Of a stretch of 64,000 nucleotides of DNA, positions 43,018 to 52,244 are shown in pieces; the first letter of the stretch is position 1; every line of letters begins with the position of its first letter. Origin of the DNA: UTCHB3 sp008363265 (GTDB taxonomy: Bacteria; Bacteroidota; Ignavibacteria; Ignavibacteriales; Ignavibacteriaceae). The translations under genes were made by a program, and so were the position numbers. The stretch is from assembly GCA_045863055.1 (NCBI GenBank), contig BTUW01000006.1:1-64000 (forward strand). The letters are read 5' to 3'. The notes under the pieces were generated by a model. That model saw only the letters and a list, made by a program, of their open reading frames with translations, was not told where the DNA came from and did no database searches.

Positions 43018-45211
43018 CCCAGTTTCCGTCCGGTGGTGATTCTATGTAATGTCTGGCCCTTTCCACATAAACTTTGGAGGGACCGTCTTCAGGATCGACG
43101 GCAAGGGCTTCATTGAATTTTCTGAGCGCACCTTCGAAATCGCGGGCTCTGTATTTGGCCATGGCGTCGCAGTAAAGCTGCAGGCACTGTTTCCGCTTTG
43201 GTTCGATGACATCCCCGACTGCGGCGACGAGCTCAAAAACCTTAACAGGCTGCGTCTTTCCTTTTACAACGAGCAGATCGAGCTCACGAGTAACGAACTC
43301 ATCCTTTACGAGTTCATATGTGGAATCCGCGATCATAATATAGGTTCCATAGGCTTTATTGGCACCTTCAAGGCGTGAGCCAAGATTCACGTTGTCACCC
43401 ATGAGGGTGTAGTCGAACCTTTGCGTACCTCCCACGTTACCAACAACCATGTCACCCGTGTTGATACCGATCCTCATCTGTACAACAGGTTTACCCTCTT
43501 CAGCCCACTTTTTCCTCATATCGTTCATTATCGCCTGCTGCTGAAGGGCAGTCTTACAAGCGAGCTGGGCGTGGTTAGCGAGCGGAATGGGTGCACCCCA
43601 AAATGCCATCACCGCGTCACCGATATACTTGTCGAGTGTTCCACGGTTGGCCATAACCGTCTCGGTCATGGCACTTAGATACTGGTTCAGGAATTTTACG
43701 AGGTCCTCCGGATCCATGGTTTCGGAGAAAGTGGAGAATCCGGCGATATCTGAGAAGAACACTGTAAGGTACTTCTTCTCTCCACCGAGTTGGAGCTTGT
43801 CGGGATTCGCGATAAGCTGGTCCACCATCGATTTATCCACATACTGCGAGAACATTCCCTTGATCTGAGTCTTTTGCTTTCTCTCAAGTATGAAATAGAG
43901 GGCTGTACTTGAGATATATCCCAAAATTATACCAAGATCTATTCCCACATATGAAAGGAGCATCTTCTGGTGAATGAAAAGCTGAGTGGATATCTCCCTG
44001 ATCCCCACAACGAGAAGGAAAACAACCAGTACATTTATTATCTCGACGACCCAGCTCATTCTGAATTTCAGATCCCTCAGCCATGATGAAAGGAAGAAAC
44101 TCGCGAAAACAAACGCGAGGATGAAGATCACTTCAGCCCAGTAGGGGAACCGGACTATATAATTCTGTTCAATGATATTCTGGATCACATTGGCGTGGAA
44201 CTCAACTCCGTAAATGGTGTTGCTGCCGCCTTTGTCACCGGTAGAGAATGCCACCGGAATAACGTCCCGGTCTTCCTCGAGTGTCGAGCCGATCAGCACG
44301 ATCTTGTCTTTGAATATACCAGAATGAAGAAGGCCTGCATCGGGATCATCCCAAATATTCAGATCTGTACCGTACTCGATCTCCTCGGCTGTGTTGAAAG
44401 TAGCGTCATCAAGCACATCTATGAAATCAACGTGTCGGAAAGTTCTTGATGGGCCGTAGATATTCACCAGCATCGAGACATCATCGTAGCGGGGGATCAT
44501 CCTGTCGGCTACCTTGAAATATCCGTCTTCCAGACCCGCCAACTCAAGCGGTTTAAGCTTAAACCACTTGTTGAGAACCGCGAATGAGAATGTTGGTACA
44601 CTTCTTTTTGAAGTCTCTGAGTACGCGAACGGGTAGTATCTCCTGTGCACACCATCGTTATCCCCGGTCACCTGTACAATTCCGATCGAACTGTCGACAG
44701 GGAAGAGGAAACTGCCGTAGTCTTCCTTCAGATTTTCAACTTCAACCTGAACATTTCCGGGTGTCGACCTGTTCTCGTCAAATGTTTTACCCGCAACAAC
44801 CACATTTCCTTTATCAAGAATAGCATTGATCAGAGTGCTATCATCAGCGGGGGAGAATATGTTGGAGCTTTCCATCAACAAGTCGACGCCTATAGCTTTA
44901 ACACCGGCTTCGTTAAGGTTCTCTATAACACGGGCGAAGAACTCACGGGGGTATGGCCACTTTTTATAGGCTTCTGGCATGCCTTTGAAGGTGTTGCGGG
45001 TGATCTCGAGTATAATAACATTAGAGGTGCTGTCCTTGAACGGAACAGCACCTCTTCTGTTGAATTTCTCATCAATCGACTTTAATTCAAGTTCCTTGAT
45101 GGGCTTGATCGATAAAAAAAAGTCACCCGAAAGAAGTATTGTCAGCAGTGCGACCACAACGCTCGTGATGAGCTTTGTCAGCAGTCCTGACTTGGTTTTT
45201 CCGGATTTCAT
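42989..45211 (-). CDS. CHASE2-class III adenylate/guanylate cyclase with TPR tail
   Basis: 740 residues. One N-terminal helix (12-34), a periplasmic CHASE2 sensor (about 40-350), three membrane helices (358-376, 388-403, 417-440), then a class IIIb cyclase (445-665): metal Asp D488 (FFSDIAGFSTF) and D532 (KYIGDAVMAFWG), specificity residues K479/480 and T602, transition-state N609 and R613 in DNVNLGSRLEG. All catalytic residues are intact, so it should make cAMP (or cGMP). A TPR-like tail (675-722) ends the protein. The start is one base past the stop of the barrel gene. Confidence 0.94.
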   Translation of the reverse strand: MKSGKTKSGLLTKLITSVVVALLTILLSGDFFLSIKPIKELELKSIDEKFNRRGAVPFKDSTSNVIILEITRNTFKGMPEAYKKWPYPREFFARVIENLNEAGVKAIGVDLLMESSNIFSPADDSTLINAILDKGNVVVAGKTFDENRSTPGNVQVEVENLKEDYGSFLFPVDSSIGIVQVTGDNDGVHRRYYPFAYSETSKRSVPTFSFAVLNKWFKLKPLELAGLEDGYFKVADRMIPRYDDVSMLVNIYGPSRTFRHVDFIDVLDDATFNTAEEIEYGTDLNIWDDPDAGLLHSGIFKDKIVLIGSTLEEDRDVIPVAFSTGDKGGSNTIYGVEFHANVIQNIIEQNYIVRFPYWAEVIFILAFVFASFFLSSWLRDLKFRMSWVVEIINVLVVFLLVVGIREISTQLFIHQKMLLSYVGIDLGIILGYISSTALYFILERKQKTQIKGMFSQYVDKSMVDQLIANPDKLQLGGEKKYLTVFFSDIAGFSTFSETMDPEDLVKFLNQYLSAMTETVMANRGTLDKYIGDAVMAFWGAPIPLANHAQLACKTALQQQAIMNDMRKKWAEEGKPVVQMRIGINTGDMVVGNVGGTQRFDYTLMGDNVNLGSRLEGANKAYGTYIMIADSTYELVKDEFVTRELDLLVVKGKTQPVKVFELVAAVGDVIEPKRKQCLQLYCDAMAKYRARDFEGALRKFNEALAVDPEDGPSKVYVERARHYIESPPDGNWDGVFKLTTK

Positions 45212-45212
45212 T

Positions 45213-47609
45213 TTACCTCAGTTCATATCTGGCAGCAAGTCCTGCAATCGAATCGTTTGTGGTACCGTCGTTGAGAATATATCTCAATTGGAACTGCAGC
45301 GAGAAGTTCTGCATCAGATAATACTGGGCACTGGCATCGAAGGCTGTTCTTTTGAGATCGCCGAAAGTTGGTGAAACGGCACCGTTAAGAATCAGTTTGT
45401 TCTCCAGCATGTAGTATTTGGCTCCTGCAACCACTGAGGTGATATCAAATGTCTGGGTGGTATTAAGAACACCGTTGATTATCTCATTATGACTGAAGTT
45501 GATATTCAGGAACGACTGGAGAGCCTTGCTCCACTCAGTGGCATAGTTCAAACCGAACATGTTGTTGTTTGCATCGAACTTGTAGATAGTGTTGTCTTTT
45601 CTTCCTGAGATCGAAGCATTCAACGAGAGGTTATGGTTGTAACCCGCAAAGAAACGGTAGGTGACCTGAAGTCCAAAGCGGTTAGTATAGTCATCTATTC
45701 CGTATTGTCTTCTGCTCAGGTCGGGATCGTTAACCAGTATTCCGTTGTTGTTCTCATTTCTTGAGTAAGAAAGAATCACACCAGGAAGGTTGAACGCGGG
45801 GTAATAGGATACTGATGCGTTGAATGTTGTGAAAGCTGTGGTCGCGAACTTCGTTTTGTTCCTGTTGTCTTCGAGTCTTTCATATCCGACGGAGAGAAAC
45901 ATCTTGTTGTCCATCAGCGAGAGCCTGTCGTAGAGGTTGAAACCGGAGACGTCTGTTCTCAGGTAGTTGTTACCGAACGAGTTGTAGTCGAATCCGCGGC
46001 TGATATAAGAACCTTTGAAGTAGTTGCCGAAATAATTCAGGGCAAGGCTCGCTTCATACGCGAGTGATGAAAGTTCCTGCGGTTTCAGCGGTGAAAGGAA
46101 CTGGTTGAATGTGATGAAGTTGCTCAGAATATCCTTGATCTTCTTGATATCTTCGGCATTACCTTCAAATACACCACCTTTACCAAAAACCTTGTCGATT
46201 GTTGTGTCGGCGATATTACCGGTGGTGATATCCTTGTTGATCACAGAGAATGCTGCCTGACCGTAAAGCTGTATCCTGTTGTCGTCCAGATTCAGCGCGA
46301 TGTCAGTACCGGCAACGAGGTTTTCCTGTGGCTGGTTGGTATAGAGCGCGGTGGCTTTGTCGTCTTTGGAATGGAGGTAAGTAAAGCCGAGTTTGAAGGT
46401 TTCGCCGGCCGTGAAGTATGGATTCAGCGCAAAAACCTCCCTTTTGAACGTTCCCTGATTAACCCGTGCGATGGTCCCGTCGGGGAGTCTGATCTTGTCA
46501 GAACCCAAAAGGGATGAACCGGGAGGGAGTATCTCAATAATTGTTCCGTCAATTCCGCGGTTGATCTCACCGTAAGATGCCTGAACATTGAAGAAACCAA
46601 GGTGAACCGAGCCGTTCACGCCACGGACTCTTTTGCCGTTCATGATAAGGGACTGATATCCGGGTGTGTAATCACCGCCGATCACTCTGAAGTATTCGTT
46701 GTAGATACCAACTTTGTAGCGGTTGTAAGGCTGCAGGTAACCTTTCTCCTCTGATGTGGCATAGACGAGAGCATCCATGTCGAATGCACCGTATGTCGCC
46801 TTACCATCGATGGAAATGTTGTTGTACCAACTGCTGTAGTCTCTTACGTTCTCGTTACGTGACTCAGCCCTTACGTTAAGGAAATACTCAAGTGAAGTTC
46901 CGGCAACTCTGCCACCCGCCTGATCGGTAACTTCGAAACCGGCAGAGTAGGCGTGATAACCTGACCCGTCGGCTTTGTAAAGTTCCACTCTCATCGAGTT
47001 AAGTCCGCCTTTTTTTAGGCTCGAGGAGAGGTTGTCACCGGCGATTATGATCAGATCTTCGGCCAGCATCATCGAAGATGAAATGTCGTTGCCGTTGATG
47101 AAAATTTTGGTTTTGGACTTGTCAACTTCGTCACTTGCTTTTAGAAGTGAGATGGTTACCAGAGCCTCATCGATCGACATTGGGCTACCGGGATCAGGGT
47201 TGAGGACGATTATTTCATCATCCTTTTCTGATTTGGGCTGAACCTGAACCCTTAAAAAATTCTGGTTCATAGCATCAATAGGGTAGTATTCCTCACCGTT
47301 ATTCCGGGTGTCTATAATGAAATAATACTCTAAAGAGGGCACTTTTATCTTCTCAGCCGGAATGGTTACTCTTGCCAGTCCACCGGCGAGATCCATATCT
47401 TCTCTGATGAACTCGGAGGTGCCGAACACCCTGTAAGCCAGAGTGATATCGGAAATTTCGTTGATGTTGGTAAGGTTAACCTTGACTGTGAGATCGAGCC
47501 CTTCCCTCGCGTCGGTCAGTTCCACACCCGTGATGTAGTTACTCACCTGCGCAAACAGGGCTGCCGGTATGAAGAACAAAATAATTGTTCTGAAAAGGTG
47601 TTTCAACAT
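45213..47609 (-). CDS. Exported outer-membrane beta-barrel-like protein
   Basis: 798 residues from ATG 47609, with GGAGG 9 bases upstream; a longer frame to 47720 is non-conserved. Signal peptide MLKHLFRTIILFFIPAALFA, then an N-terminal Ig-like domain (VELTDAREGLDLTVKVNL ...), a second globular part, and from about residue 260 to the end alternating amphipathic strands ending in aromatic residues (SLNASISGRKDNTIYKFDAN, NFSLQFQLRYILNDGT, final AARYELR). No TonB-plug domain. Probably an outer-membrane barrel with periplasmic head. Adjacent to the FecR and cyclase genes; family not recognised. Confidence 0.8.
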   Translation of the reverse strand: MLKHLFRTIILFFIPAALFAQVSNYITGVELTDAREGLDLTVKVNLTNINEISDITLAYRVFGTSEFIREDMDLAGGLARVTIPAEKIKVPSLEYYFIIDTRNNGEEYYPIDAMNQNFLRVQVQPKSEKDDEIIVLNPDPGSPMSIDEALVTISLLKASDEVDKSKTKIFINGNDISSSMMLAEDLIIIAGDNLSSSLKKGGLNSMRVELYKADGSGYHAYSAGFEVTDQAGGRVAGTSLEYFLNVRAESRNENVRDYSSWYNNISIDGKATYGAFDMDALVYATSEEKGYLQPYNRYKVGIYNEYFRVIGGDYTPGYQSLIMNGKRVRGVNGSVHLGFFNVQASYGEINRGIDGTIIEILPPGSSLLGSDKIRLPDGTIARVNQGTFKREVFALNPYFTAGETFKLGFTYLHSKDDKATALYTNQPQENLVAGTDIALNLDDNRIQLYGQAAFSVINKDITTGNIADTTIDKVFGKGGVFEGNAEDIKKIKDILSNFITFNQFLSPLKPQELSSLAYEASLALNYFGNYFKGSYISRGFDYNSFGNNYLRTDVSGFNLYDRLSLMDNKMFLSVGYERLEDNRNKTKFATTAFTTFNASVSYYPAFNLPGVILSYSRNENNNGILVNDPDLSRRQYGIDDYTNRFGLQVTYRFFAGYNHNLSLNASISGRKDNTIYKFDANNNMFGLNYATEWSKALQSFLNINFSHNEIINGVLNTTQTFDITSVVAGAKYYMLENKLILNGAVSPTFGDLKRTAFDASAQYYLMQNFSLQFQLRYILNDGTTNDSIAGLAARYELR

Positions 47610-47706
47610 TCTATTAAACCTCCGGAAATTTTGAAAACGGGAGTTAAGTAAAACTTTTATCTCTATATAAAATTTACTAAAAAAAGAGAACGAAAACAAA
47701 AAACCA

Positions 47707-47742
47707 AAAGCCGCTTTCACGGTTTACCGTGAAGCGGCTTGA
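47707..47742 (-). terminator. Terminator after the FecR-domain gene
   Basis: On the minus strand AAGCCGCTTCACGG pairs with CCGTGAAAGCGGCTT (one bulged base) around a short loop, followed by TTTTGGTTTTTTGTTTTC. It lies about 20 bases past the FecR stop and about 100 before the barrel gene, in the same direction, so it separates or attenuates two transcripts. Confidence 0.8.
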
Positions 47743-47761
47743 GAATTTTTAATTATCCGGG

Positions 47762-48445
47762 TTAATTCTCCAGATATTCTATAACAATGTCACCTTGCGA
47801 CGTCTTCAGGATAATCTTTTTGACGTTTGCCCGGTTTGAGTTGTCAAATCTCTTTTTATCCTGTTCTGTCATTTCCCGGGGACTGAATGATCCGTCAGGG
47901 GTAACAGTAACAGTCTGGTTCTCGTTCAGGTCACCCGATTCCTGTTTCCCGAGCTGGGCTTCACAGAACAGACGGCCTTCTGTAAGATCAACATTGGTGG
48001 TATCCTGACCTACACCGAAGAGAAGCCATGTTCCACGGACGGACGCCACGAGTGTCGGCGACTTGAACTTGAAGTCCTGCTGGTCCTGTTTCGTGACCGA
48101 AGCGTTTACCGCGCCTTTGTCAACATCAACGGTTTTGGAGACATTTTTGTCCTTTTTAAGGGTCGAGATCTTCACCTGTGAATTCTCTCTGACCTTGAGT
48201 ACGGAATTGTCTGTGAACTTGATAACTACAAGTGACTTTCCGGAAGTTTTAACCATATCCTCGGAGCTGAGCGCCTGTCCGACCTTAAGGGCTGTCCACT
48301 TGCCGGATGAAGCTTTATACTCTGCATTGTTAACCACTTTGGTTACCACGGCGGCGGGAGCATTAACCATCTCACCGGCACCGGAGAAGAAAAAGACTGC
48401 GATCAGAAGTGCAGACAGATTTAGCAGATATTTTTTCATGTTCAA
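47762..48445 (-). CDS. Exported FecR-domain protein
   Basis: 227 residues with signal peptide (MKKYLLNLSALLIAVFFFSG; start at the first or third codon). FecR domain about 30-170: NAEYKASSGKWTALKVGQAL, LVVIKFTDNSVLKVRENSQV and FKFKSPTLVASVRGTWLLFG, the TPT-ASVRGT strand being the family core. Unlike sigma-regulator FecR, no inner-membrane helix or sigma factor is present; exported FecR-domain proteins of this type occur beside CHASE2 and CHAT genes in other bacteria such as cyanobacteria. Its ATG is nine bases after the upstream gene. Confidence 0.88.
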   Translation of the reverse strand: MNMKKYLLNLSALLIAVFFFSGAGEMVNAPAAVVTKVVNNAEYKASSGKWTALKVGQALSSEDMVKTSGKSLVVIKFTDNSVLKVRENSQVKISTLKKDKNVSKTVDVDKGAVNASVTKQDQQDFKFKSPTLVASVRGTWLLFGVGQDTTNVDLTEGRLFCEAQLGKQESGDLNENQTVTVTPDGSFSPREMTEQDKKRFDNSNRANVKKIILKTSQGDIVIEYLEN

Positions 48446-48454
48446 TCTCTCTTC

Positions 48455-49504
48455 CTATTGCTGAATATAGATATTGCTCAACATGTCAGGATTGGCAATG
48501 ATCATGTTAAGAAGGTTAAGAAGCTCGTTAACGTTAAGATTCTCGCCATTTTCTCCCTGGTAGCCGATGATGGAAGCACCGAACTGGGTAAGGAATGCCT
48601 GCACTTCAGCTGACAGGAGGTTGGGTGGCAGGAATGAAAGCAATGAAGTTACCAGCTGCGCGATAACGGATGATTGCGGTGCACTGGGGTTAGCGATCTG
48701 GAACAGGATAATATTACTGTTCAGCTCTGTTGTAGATGCCGCACCGGGAACCACAGCAGTAACTCTAACCACAACAAAATCACCGGGTCTCCAGGGATTT
48801 TGTGACTGATATACAGAAAGATCATTCACCTGGGTTAGGTTGCCTACGTCAACGTTGTTGATACAGGGAAGTCCCTCTTCGAGTGCTGCCTCAAGAGAAG
48901 CGGGGATCGAAGTAACGCGGACAGCCTTGATCTTGTATGAACTAGCACCGGTAACAGGGTTCCACGATGCAGGAACGGCATTTTCCTGATATGACATCAG
49001 CTGAACAGGCTGGATAAGAGCGAGTGTCTGAGCCGGATTGGTAAAATCGCGGATCTCGGTATCAGCACCAAGCGATCTGTTGCTTACATCGAAGAGTTCG
49101 ATGCTGATCCTGTAACTGCCTACAGGAACACCCTTCGCCAAGGCTTCTTCGATGAGGGTGCTGTTTGAAGTTTCCTCTTTAACCCTTACATCAGAGTTAC
49201 AAAGCTCATTGCTGTAGAAGTCTCTGATCGTAAAGATTTCAGTGGTCATTCTGTAAACCTCTTCATAATTGCTCTGACCGACTTTCTTCCACTCAAATTT
49301 TGCCTTTACATATCCGGGTATACCTTTTGGGTTCAGTCTTACCTGGAAAACTTCGGGCGCGCCGCACAGATCCCGTGCGTTGATGAACTGTGTGAGATCT
49401 ATTGTCGGCAGCGGATTTACGATCTGAATGTCAACACCCTGCTGAGCCACAGCCGCGAGTGAAAACATGACAGAAAAGATTAATGTTGCCATACGATTTT
49501 TCAT
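48455..49504 (-). CDS. Exported protein of unknown function
   Basis: 349 residues, signal peptide (MATLIFSVMFSLAAVAQQ), GGAGG directly upstream of the ATG. Beta-rich: an N-terminal domain with two Cys (RDLCGAPEVFQV, SNELCNSDVRVKEE) and a fibronectin-like middle part (VPASWNPVTGASSYKIKAVR), then a helical C-terminal tail (SVIAQLVTSLLSFLPPNLLS ... NELLNLLNMIIANPDML). The layout resembles exported Bacteroidota proteins with periplasmic Ig/FN3 folds. First gene of the leftward unit, nine bases before the FecR gene. Confidence 0.8.
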   Translation of the reverse strand: MKNRMATLIFSVMFSLAAVAQQGVDIQIVNPLPTIDLTQFINARDLCGAPEVFQVRLNPKGIPGYVKAKFEWKKVGQSNYEEVYRMTTEIFTIRDFYSNELCNSDVRVKEETSNSTLIEEALAKGVPVGSYRISIELFDVSNRSLGADTEIRDFTNPAQTLALIQPVQLMSYQENAVPASWNPVTGASSYKIKAVRVTSIPASLEAALEEGLPCINNVDVGNLTQVNDLSVYQSQNPWRPGDFVVVRVTAVVPGAASTTELNSNIILFQIANPSAPQSSVIAQLVTSLLSFLPPNLLSAEVQAFLTQFGASIIGYQGENGENLNVNELLNLLNMIIANPDMLSNIYIQQ

Positions 49505-49780
49505 GGGTCCTCCATTTATAATAAAAACTCTGGGAAACTTTCAGCTCGATGAAGTGAAATAGAATTTGATTTCTTGATTTTCTTTATTAAATTAAGAATC
49601 AGATTACTTCATCTACGAGTAGAAAGAAATAATCGAATAACTCTGCCGGCAAATTAAGCTTTATGCATACCATTATTTGTGATATTGATGATGAAGAAAC
49701 ATTGGTTTGCTTTAGATCACAAATTAAGGTAAAATCAAATCTCGTACACAATTTAGTAAAATTTGATAAACTTTAATACC
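49505..49780. promoter_or_regulatory. Divergent intergenic region with nested inverted repeat
   Basis: The 276 bp between the leftward unit and the CHAT genes must hold both promoters. An inverted repeat GATGAAGT (49548-49555) / ACTTCATC (49606-49613) encloses a second one, GATTTCTT / AAGAATC (49568-49575 / 49594-49600). A shared operator is plausible because it sits 44 bases upstream of the leftward start. No coding frame is seen. Confidence 0.5.
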
Positions 49781-52231
49781 ATGAAAAAATTTTTCTTCTC
49801 CCTGATCTTTCTTATCACATCGATCCATTCCCAACCGGGTGACGCGGGCAGGCTTGTTGATGAAGCCAAAGCCCTCCTTGACAATTCAAAGTACAAAGAA
49901 GCCGAGAAATTGATAATCAGGGCCCTGAACACTTCTCAGGAGGAGAAAGACGATTTTAATCTTGTAAGGTCGGTAAAATTACTCGGAACACTTTACTACA
50001 ACTACCGTGAATTGGAGGCCGCCTCAAGTTTCTACAAACTTGCAATATCCCTGATGGAGAAGCACTTTCCGGAAAATACAGACGCAACAAAGACGGACGA
50101 ACTCTACAATATCAAGAACAACCTCGCCATCACTCTGATGGAGGGTGACAGGCGGGCGGCTTATGCGGGAAAGATATCCGAAGCTGAAAATCTTTTTATG
50201 GAGGTGTTCGGGCATTACCAAAAGACCGGAAACAATTCGGGACTTGCATCGGTACTCCTGAACCTTGCAATTCTTTATCGCCTTGATGCCGTGGCTGACC
50301 CCGACAACAGCAGTTACGGCGAGAACCTGACCGAGGCTTTGAACGCACTCGGTTCGGCCAAGAATCATGCAGTATCAATGAACGATCCGAATCTGATCGC
50401 CGCTATCGATTTTAATCTTGGAGTAACTTTCCAGAGTCTCGGCAAGCTGGACAGCGCAGCAGCCTGGATGCGGAGGTCGATAGATGGTTATGCCGCTACC
50501 GGCAACGGTTACTGGAAAGCGATTGCTTCACTGAGGCTCGGATATCTTTATATTGAGATGGCTGACCGTCAGGACAACGGTAACGACCTCCGTGGAGAGG
50601 GGATATCACTGCTGAAAAACAATATCCCTGTTATTGAAGAGTTTCGCTCAAGATTTGACGATGAAAGGGGCCGTGCCCTGTTTCTCGACAATCTTACCTA
50701 TTATTATGTACTTCTGATAAATGAACTTTATGCAGATAAAGACTATGCCGCAATGTTCAATCTCGCTGAAAAAGTAAAGTCAAGATCATTCATCGACATG
50801 CTCTCGACGAAGGCATCCGGAATTGAGGAAGACCTGCCTGCCGATCTTAAGGATGTCCTTTCCAGAAAAAAAGAGATTGAAACCGTCTTCCGTGATTCAC
50901 TCTGGGTTTTCTTCAACACGGAAAGCTCTTCGAGATTCGGGACACTGCTCAATGAATATTCAGAGCTGTATCAGAAAAAAGAGGAACTGCAGCCCGATCT
51001 TCAGACCATGATCAGTGAGGAAACCATCAAACTTGAAGATTTCCAGGATCTGATAAGTGATGGCACTGCCGTCATAGAGTTTTTTATCGGGCGGAATGCT
51101 TTCTACACTTTTCTGGTTACAAAGACAGGCATCTCTGTTTCGAGGTCGAAATCATCGCCGAGGGATATCGATTCCCTGGTGACGAAGATACTCACTGACA
51201 TAAATCTTTTCCCGAACAAGAGGGGAGCGTTCATCGAACTTCAGAAGATCATGAACAGGAATGACGAGACGCTTGACAGCGCAAATCTTGCCAGAATGTG
51301 GTACGCCTCCGATGCAGACCGCACGATTCAGCTTTCACTTTTTCAACTTTACAAGACGATGATCAGCCCGGAGCAGGATAAAGCCCTGACTGACTTTGGG
51401 AGGGTGATCATAATACCTCACGGATTTCTCCATGAGATGCCTTTCGCCGCTCTGGTTACATCAGTAGGCGGTTTGGATCTGACAAAAAAGAATCACATTG
51501 CCAGGCCACGGTACTGGATAGAGGATAAAGAGATACTTACCCTTCCCTCGGCATCCTCACTCCCGTTTCTTCTGAAATCAGGGGGTAAAGAGGAGGGGTC
51601 GATCCTTATTGTCGGAAATCCAATCTATCCGAACACTAAATTCAGCCCGCTTCCTTTCGCTGAAAAAGAGGCTAACGAGATATCCAGACACTTTGAAAAG
51701 GAAAAAACACTCCTCCTGATCGGGCAGGAGGCCACCGAAACTATGATCAAAGGGAGTGCCTCCAACTACGACATTGTCCATTTCGCAACTCACGGCATTT
51801 ATGAAGAAGACGCACTTAAAAGTCATCTGATGCTGACAAAAAACAGTACTGACGACGGGTACCTCCGGGCGTCTGAAATATTTACCATGAAACTTAATGC
51901 GAATCTCGTAGTATTAAGTGCATGCCTTTCAGGAAGAGTCGGCGCATTCGGTGGAATGAAGTACCTTACCACCGATGATCTGACCGGTCTTACACGGGCG
52001 CTTCTGTACGCAGGAGCCGCCAATGTAATGGGTACGCTCTGGACCGTGGATGATCAGTCGACCGGTTTCATGATGGAACACTTCTATCATGCTTACAAAG
52101 ATGAGAAAAAACCACTTCTTGAATCGATGAGAGAGGCACAAATAGCTGTTTTAAACAATCCATTTAATAAAGACTGGAGCCACCCGTTTTACTGGGCACC
52201 ATTCATTCTGATCGGTTCGCCGGGTAAGTAG
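49781..52231 (+). CDS. Exported TPR-CHAT protein (caspase-like peptidase), first
   Basis: 816 residues from ATG 49781 (TTG 49763 less likely). Signal peptide MKKFFFSLIFLITSIHS, TPR-like helical repeats (about 24-330, e.g. KYKEAEKLIIRALNTS, LESAAAWMRR-type units), helical linker, and a CHAT domain from about 420. Catalytic dyad: H671 in HFATHG and C715 in VLSACLSG, both intact, with the C-terminal GTLWTVDDQSTGFMMEHFYH. CHAT proteins are clan CD peptidases; most known ones (TPR-CHAT of type III-E CRISPR, separase relatives) are cytoplasmic, whereas this one is exported. 13 bases before the second CHAT gene. Confidence 0.92.
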   Translation: MKKFFFSLIFLITSIHSQPGDAGRLVDEAKALLDNSKYKEAEKLIIRALNTSQEEKDDFNLVRSVKLLGTLYYNYRELEAASSFYKLAISLMEKHFPENTDATKTDELYNIKNNLAITLMEGDRRAAYAGKISEAENLFMEVFGHYQKTGNNSGLASVLLNLAILYRLDAVADPDNSSYGENLTEALNALGSAKNHAVSMNDPNLIAAIDFNLGVTFQSLGKLDSAAAWMRRSIDGYAATGNGYWKAIASLRLGYLYIEMADRQDNGNDLRGEGISLLKNNIPVIEEFRSRFDDERGRALFLDNLTYYYVLLINELYADKDYAAMFNLAEKVKSRSFIDMLSTKASGIEEDLPADLKDVLSRKKEIETVFRDSLWVFFNTESSSRFGTLLNEYSELYQKKEELQPDLQTMISEETIKLEDFQDLISDGTAVIEFFIGRNAFYTFLVTKTGISVSRSKSSPRDIDSLVTKILTDINLFPNKRGAFIELQKIMNRNDETLDSANLARMWYASDADRTIQLSLFQLYKTMISPEQDKALTDFGRVIIIPHGFLHEMPFAALVTSVGGLDLTKKNHIARPRYWIEDKEILTLPSASSLPFLLKSGGKEEGSILIVGNPIYPNTKFSPLPFAEKEANEISRHFEKEKTLLLIGQEATETMIKGSASNYDIVHFATHGIYEEDALKSHLMLTKNSTDDGYLRASEIFTMKLNANLVVLSACLSGRVGAFGGMKYLTTDDLTGLTRALLYAGAANVMGTLWTVDDQSTGFMMEHFYHAYKDEKKPLLESMREAQIAVLNNPFNKDWSHPFYWAPFILIGSPGK

Positions 52232-52244
52232 AGAGGAACAGGTA

